41,459 nucleotides of DNA from NCBI GenBank assembly GCA_035539855.1, contig DATLHO010000146.1, positions 1 through 41,459 on the forward strand. The letters are read 5' to 3'. Positions 38,874-41,459 of the stretch are shown one piece after another (the stretch's first letter is position 1; each line of letters opens with the position of its first letter). The stretch is from DATLHO01 sp035539855 (lineage in GTDB: Bacteria > Bacteroidota > Ignavibacteria > OLB7). A model generated the notes under the pieces. It saw only the letters and a program-made list of their open reading frames with translations, did not search any database and was not told the origin of the DNA. Position numbers and translations under genes: made by a program.

Positions 38874-39860
38874 ATGAAGGCTCTCATCACCGGCGCCACC
38901 GGCTTCATCGGCAGTCATCTCGCCGAGCATCTGCACGAAAAGGGCTACGAGCTGCGTGCGTTGATCCGGCCGAGCTCGGATACGAAGTGGCTGAAGCATC
39001 TGCCGGTCGAGTACGTGACGGGGAGCTTTTCCGACATCGCCTCGCTCGTTCCGGCGGTGCGTGATGTCGACGTGATCTATCACGTCGCGGGCGTCGTCGC
39101 GGCGCGCGATCGCAAGGGGTTCTTCGACGGCAATCAGCTAGCGACCGCGAATCTCATGGACGCGGTAATCGAGGCCAACCCGTCGCTCGCGCGCTTCGTG
39201 CATGTCTCGAGCCAGGCGGCGTGCGGTCCGTCTCCGTCGGCCGATCGTCCGGTCGACGAGTCGATGCCGATGCGGCCGATCACGACCTACGGCGAGAGCA
39301 AGGCGGCGGCCGAGCGTGAGGTGATCGAGCGGATGTCGGTGATCCCGTCGACGATCGTTCGTCCGCCCGCGGTCTACGGTCCGCGCGACGTCGGCGTCTA
39401 CACGTTCTTCCAGGTGGTCGGACGCGGGCTCGCGCCACTGATCGGATTCGACCGCAAGCTCGTCAGCCTAATCCATGCTCGCGACCTCGTGCGCGGCTTC
39501 GTGATGGCCGGCGAGGCATCGGTGGCCGAAGGGGAGACCTACTTCATCAGCTCCGAGCGCTTCTACGACTGGAAGGAGGTGGGCGAGATCACCGCGAGGG
39601 TGATGGGCCGGCGGAGGCCGCGCTACCTCAACGTGCCGCACCCGATCATCTTCGGCGTCGCCGCGGTCAACGGGTTCATGGGCCGATTCATGAAGAAGCC
39701 GCCGATCCTCGACTTCGAGAAGGGACGCGATCTTACGCAGGGCTTCTGGACGTGCAGCGTCGAGAAGGCCAGTCGGGATCTCGGCTTCGAGGAGTCGCTG
39801 ACGATCGAGGCCGGCATCGAGGATACCGTCGGGTGGTATCGCCATCACGGCTGGCTCTAG
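38874..39860 (+). CDS. NAD-dependent epimerase/dehydratase family protein
   Basis: This is a 328-residue extended short-chain dehydrogenase. The N-terminal nucleotide motif is TGATGFIGSHLAEHL, and the catalytic Tyr/Lys pair is in TTYGESKAAAERE with Ser in VHVSSQAACG. RPPAVYGPRD follows. These enzymes act on nucleotide sugars, or in some subgroups on dihydroflavonol-like or sterol substrates. The hydrophobic stretch around residues 257-280 and lack of sugar-binding signatures leave the substrate open. The ATG abuts the inverted-repeat region upstream. Confidence 0.88.
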   Translation: MKALITGATGFIGSHLAEHLHEKGYELRALIRPSSDTKWLKHLPVEYVTGSFSDIASLVPAVRDVDVIYHVAGVVAARDRKGFFDGNQLATANLMDAVIEANPSLARFVHVSSQAACGPSPSADRPVDESMPMRPITTYGESKAAAEREVIERMSVIPSTIVRPPAVYGPRDVGVYTFFQVVGRGLAPLIGFDRKLVSLIHARDLVRGFVMAGEASVAEGETYFISSERFYDWKEVGEITARVMGRRRPRYLNVPHPIIFGVAAVNGFMGRFMKKPPILDFEKGRDLTQGFWTCSVEKASRDLGFEESLTIEAGIEDTVGWYRHHGWL

Positions 39861-40181
39861 TCCTTCCGCATCGCGCTTCCGCGAGCTTTTCTCATCGCGT
39901 CTGCAACATCGTGGCGCCTGTCGGGTCTTCCCTGGACGAGGCCGTTCACCGTTCCGGCGAATCCCGCGCAGCGGTCATTTCGATTGCGCTGTTCGAGCCG
40001 GAGCGGCTATATTGAACGCCGACCAACGAATCCGAGGCCGCTCTATCGATCGATTGCAGACTACGTACTCCAACGTCCCTGCCGTTTCCGGGAATCTGCG
40101 CCAGCACGGCGCCGGTGGTGAAGTCGCTCGTTGCGACGTCAACATTCCGGAGCGAACACGATCAGTCCTCCTTGCTTCAAC
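39861..40181 (+). other. Leader region of the PorV-like gene
   Basis: No gene is seen in these 320 bases. A candidate promoter has TTGCGC at 39984-39989 and TATATT at 40008-40013 with an 18-bp spacer, leaving a leader of about 160 nt before the start codon. Confidence 0.45.
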
Positions 40182-41282
40182 ATGAGAGCAGCCTCTATGT
40201 GGTCTCACGTTACTCGCCACGCCTTGCTCGCAGCATTGGCTCTCGGCGCAACCGTGCCCGTTTCCGCCCAGGTTACCAAGGGCGGCTCGGCCGTGCCGTT
40301 CCTGTTGATCTCGCCAAGTGCGCGCGCCAGCGGCATGGGTGAGGCCGGAACGGCGGTTGCCAGCGACGTCAATGCGACGTTCTTCAACATCGGCGGCCTC
40401 GCCTACCAGAAGAACAGCCAGGTGAGTCTCACGTACTCGAAGTGGCTCCCCCAGTTCAACGCCGACCTCCACTACAGCTACGCCAGCGGCTCGACCTACC
40501 TCGAGGATCTCACGGGGACGATCAGCGGACAGTTCACCTTCCTCGATCTCGGCGAGTTCCAGCAGACGTTCGAGGATGGTCGCACAGGCGACAAGTTCCG
40601 CTCGCTCGAGTTTGCGCTCGGCGTCGGCTACTCGACGATGCTCTCGGATGATCTCGGCGCCGGCATCATGGGCCGCTACATCCAGTCGAACCTCTCGTCG
40701 CTGCCGGTTGGCAATCAGAAGGAGGAGGGGATCGGACGCAGCGTCGCCTTCGACCTCGGCGTCCTCTGGAAGCCCGAGACCGACTGGGGCATGCCGAAGG
40801 ACTTCATCACGATCGGCACGACGATCGCGAACATCGGTCCGAAGATCCACTACATCGACATCGCCCAGGCCGATCCGCTGCCGACGAGCTTCCGCTTCGG
40901 CACGAACTTCCACCTGGTCGAGGACGAGTACAACGATCTCAACGTCACCGCCGACGTCATGAAGCTCCTGGTCAACCGTCCGTCGAAGGACGAGGTCGAC
41001 CCGATCCCGAAGTCGCTCGTCACCGCGTGGGGCAACAGCATGGGCGTCGAGCTCGCGCTCGGAGCCGAGTACTGGTACGAGAAGCTGGTCGCCCTGCGCG
41101 CCGGCTACTTCACCGAGTCGGCAGCCGGCGGCAACCGTGAGTTCCTCACGTTCGGCGCGGGCCTTCGCTACGACATCTACGGCATCGACTTCAGCTACAT
41201 CAACACGATCGAAGAGGCGCATCCGCTGGCGAACACGCTGCGCTTCTCGCTGGTCGTCGACTTCGACCGCACCGTGCCGTAA
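40182..41282 (+). CDS. PorV/PorQ-family outer-membrane protein
   Basis: This is a 366-residue protein. A signal peptide (HALLAALALGATVPVSA, then cleavage before QVTKGG) leads to a beta-barrel. The start of the mature part is typical of the family: PFLLISPSARASGMGEAGTA followed by ASDVNATFFNIGGLAY. The end is LRFSLVVDFDRTVP with the alternating pattern of a terminal strand. PorV-type proteins serve the type IX secretion system of Bacteroidota and relatives as shuttle/attachment partners. Other members of the family are general barrels. The nearer in-frame ATG (40197) is a possible start too. Confidence 0.85.
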   Translation: MRAASMWSHVTRHALLAALALGATVPVSAQVTKGGSAVPFLLISPSARASGMGEAGTAVASDVNATFFNIGGLAYQKNSQVSLTYSKWLPQFNADLHYSYASGSTYLEDLTGTISGQFTFLDLGEFQQTFEDGRTGDKFRSLEFALGVGYSTMLSDDLGAGIMGRYIQSNLSSLPVGNQKEEGIGRSVAFDLGVLWKPETDWGMPKDFITIGTTIANIGPKIHYIDIAQADPLPTSFRFGTNFHLVEDEYNDLNVTADVMKLLVNRPSKDEVDPIPKSLVTAWGNSMGVELALGAEYWYEKLVALRAGYFTESAAGGNREFLTFGAGLRYDIYGIDFSYINTIEEAHPLANTLRFSLVVDFDRTVP

Positions 41283-41307
41283 CAGGCGCGTCGGTCACGA
41301 GGGTATT

Positions 41308-41345
41308 GAGCCCGTCACCACTACTGGTGACGGGCTCCTTCTTTA
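41308..41345 (+). terminator. Intrinsic terminator after the PorV-like gene
   Basis: GAGCCCGTCACC (41308-41319) pairs perfectly over 12 bp with GGTGACGGGCTC (41326-41337) around a 6-nt loop, followed by the T-rich CTTCTTT. Confidence 0.9.
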
Positions 41346-41363
41346 GCGACCTCACCCCCCCGG

Positions 41364-41459
41364 CCCCCCTCTCCGCATGCGGAGAGGGGGGAGTCGGAGA
41401 TGGTGCTGCGATCGATCGTGGTACCGAACGTCACATCCCCCCTCTCCGTATTCGGAGAG
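41364..41459. repeat. GC-rich palindromic dispersed repeat, two copies
   Basis: A perfect 28-bp palindrome (41364-41391; C-run, CTCTCCGCATGCGGAGAG, G-run) is followed 45 bp later by a second copy. That copy starts at 41437, has the altered centre CCGTATTCGG, and is cut by the window end. This looks like a REP-like intergenic element. Confidence 0.7.

Noticed and set aside
1..41459. tRNA, rRNA, CRISPR or transposase genes
   Set aside because: None was recognised on either strand; in particular no tRNA lies at the island's right edge.

Overview
The window joins two different kinds of DNA. Positions 1 to about 12,300 are an accessory island with mostly hypothetical genes on both strands, two tyrosine recombinases and long non-coding gaps. 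Positions about 12,300 to 41,459 are compact, high-GC chromosomal core with overlapping genes. Several features point to the Bacteroidota/Chlorobiota (FCB) side of the bacteria: a PorV/PorQ-type outer-membrane protein, a DUF4905 protein, a MerC protein coupled to a Fur-family regulator, a six-domain S1 protein, an integrase with a Bacteroidetes-like N-terminus, a VirE_N/VapE primase-helicase, and the near absence of Shine-Dalgarno sequences. The genus cannot be told from the sequence.

Island (1-12,300). From the right edge leftwards on the minus strand are an integrase and an overlapping helix-turn-helix gene. At the far left is a 761-residue primase-helicase (VirE_N, PriCT-like and VapE modules), next to nine copies of a 9-bp iteron-like repeat (31-233). 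Between them lie an AlbA_2/Schlafen-type protein, an HNH endonuclease, a second tyrosine recombinase, a DUF4279 protein, a DUF5063 protein, a small membrane protein and an unknown protein. A 14-16 bp CCGG-centred near-palindrome (consensus AACAACCGGGTGTT) recurs at least twelve times and brackets almost every gene or gene pair. This cassette-like layout around an orphan recombinase is the most novel signal in the window. The sites are not canonical integron attC sites, and they could instead be operators of an island regulator.

Junction. The right end of the island abuts a peroxiredoxin (bcp) gene that stops after 39 codons, exactly after the conserved YFYPKD motif. The island therefore appears to have inserted into bcp, the last gene of a host operon.

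Core, minus-strand operon (12,304-18,866): glutaryl-CoA dehydrogenase, dUTPase, AI-2E-type permease, an RsmI-like methyltransferase with an acidic linker and a very long Gly/Arg-rich tail, a DUF4905 protein and the broken bcp. Plus strand (19,066-22,544): PolX with a degenerate polymerase site but an intact PHP site, FolD, and an RluA-family pseudouridine synthase. Minus strand (22,680-24,130): an NlpC/P60 lipoprotein, then fur and merC with overlapping reading frames behind a tandem dyad operator.

Plus strand (24,559-38,590): ribosomal protein S1 with a strong terminator, then a complex I operon nuoABC-x-DHIJKLMN that lacks nuoEFG and carries an extra two-helix membrane protein (x). NuoI has a frameshifted Ala/Lys tail and NuoL has a His-rich loop. 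The window closes with an NAD-dependent epimerase, a PorV-like protein with its terminator, and a GC-rich palindromic dispersed repeat.
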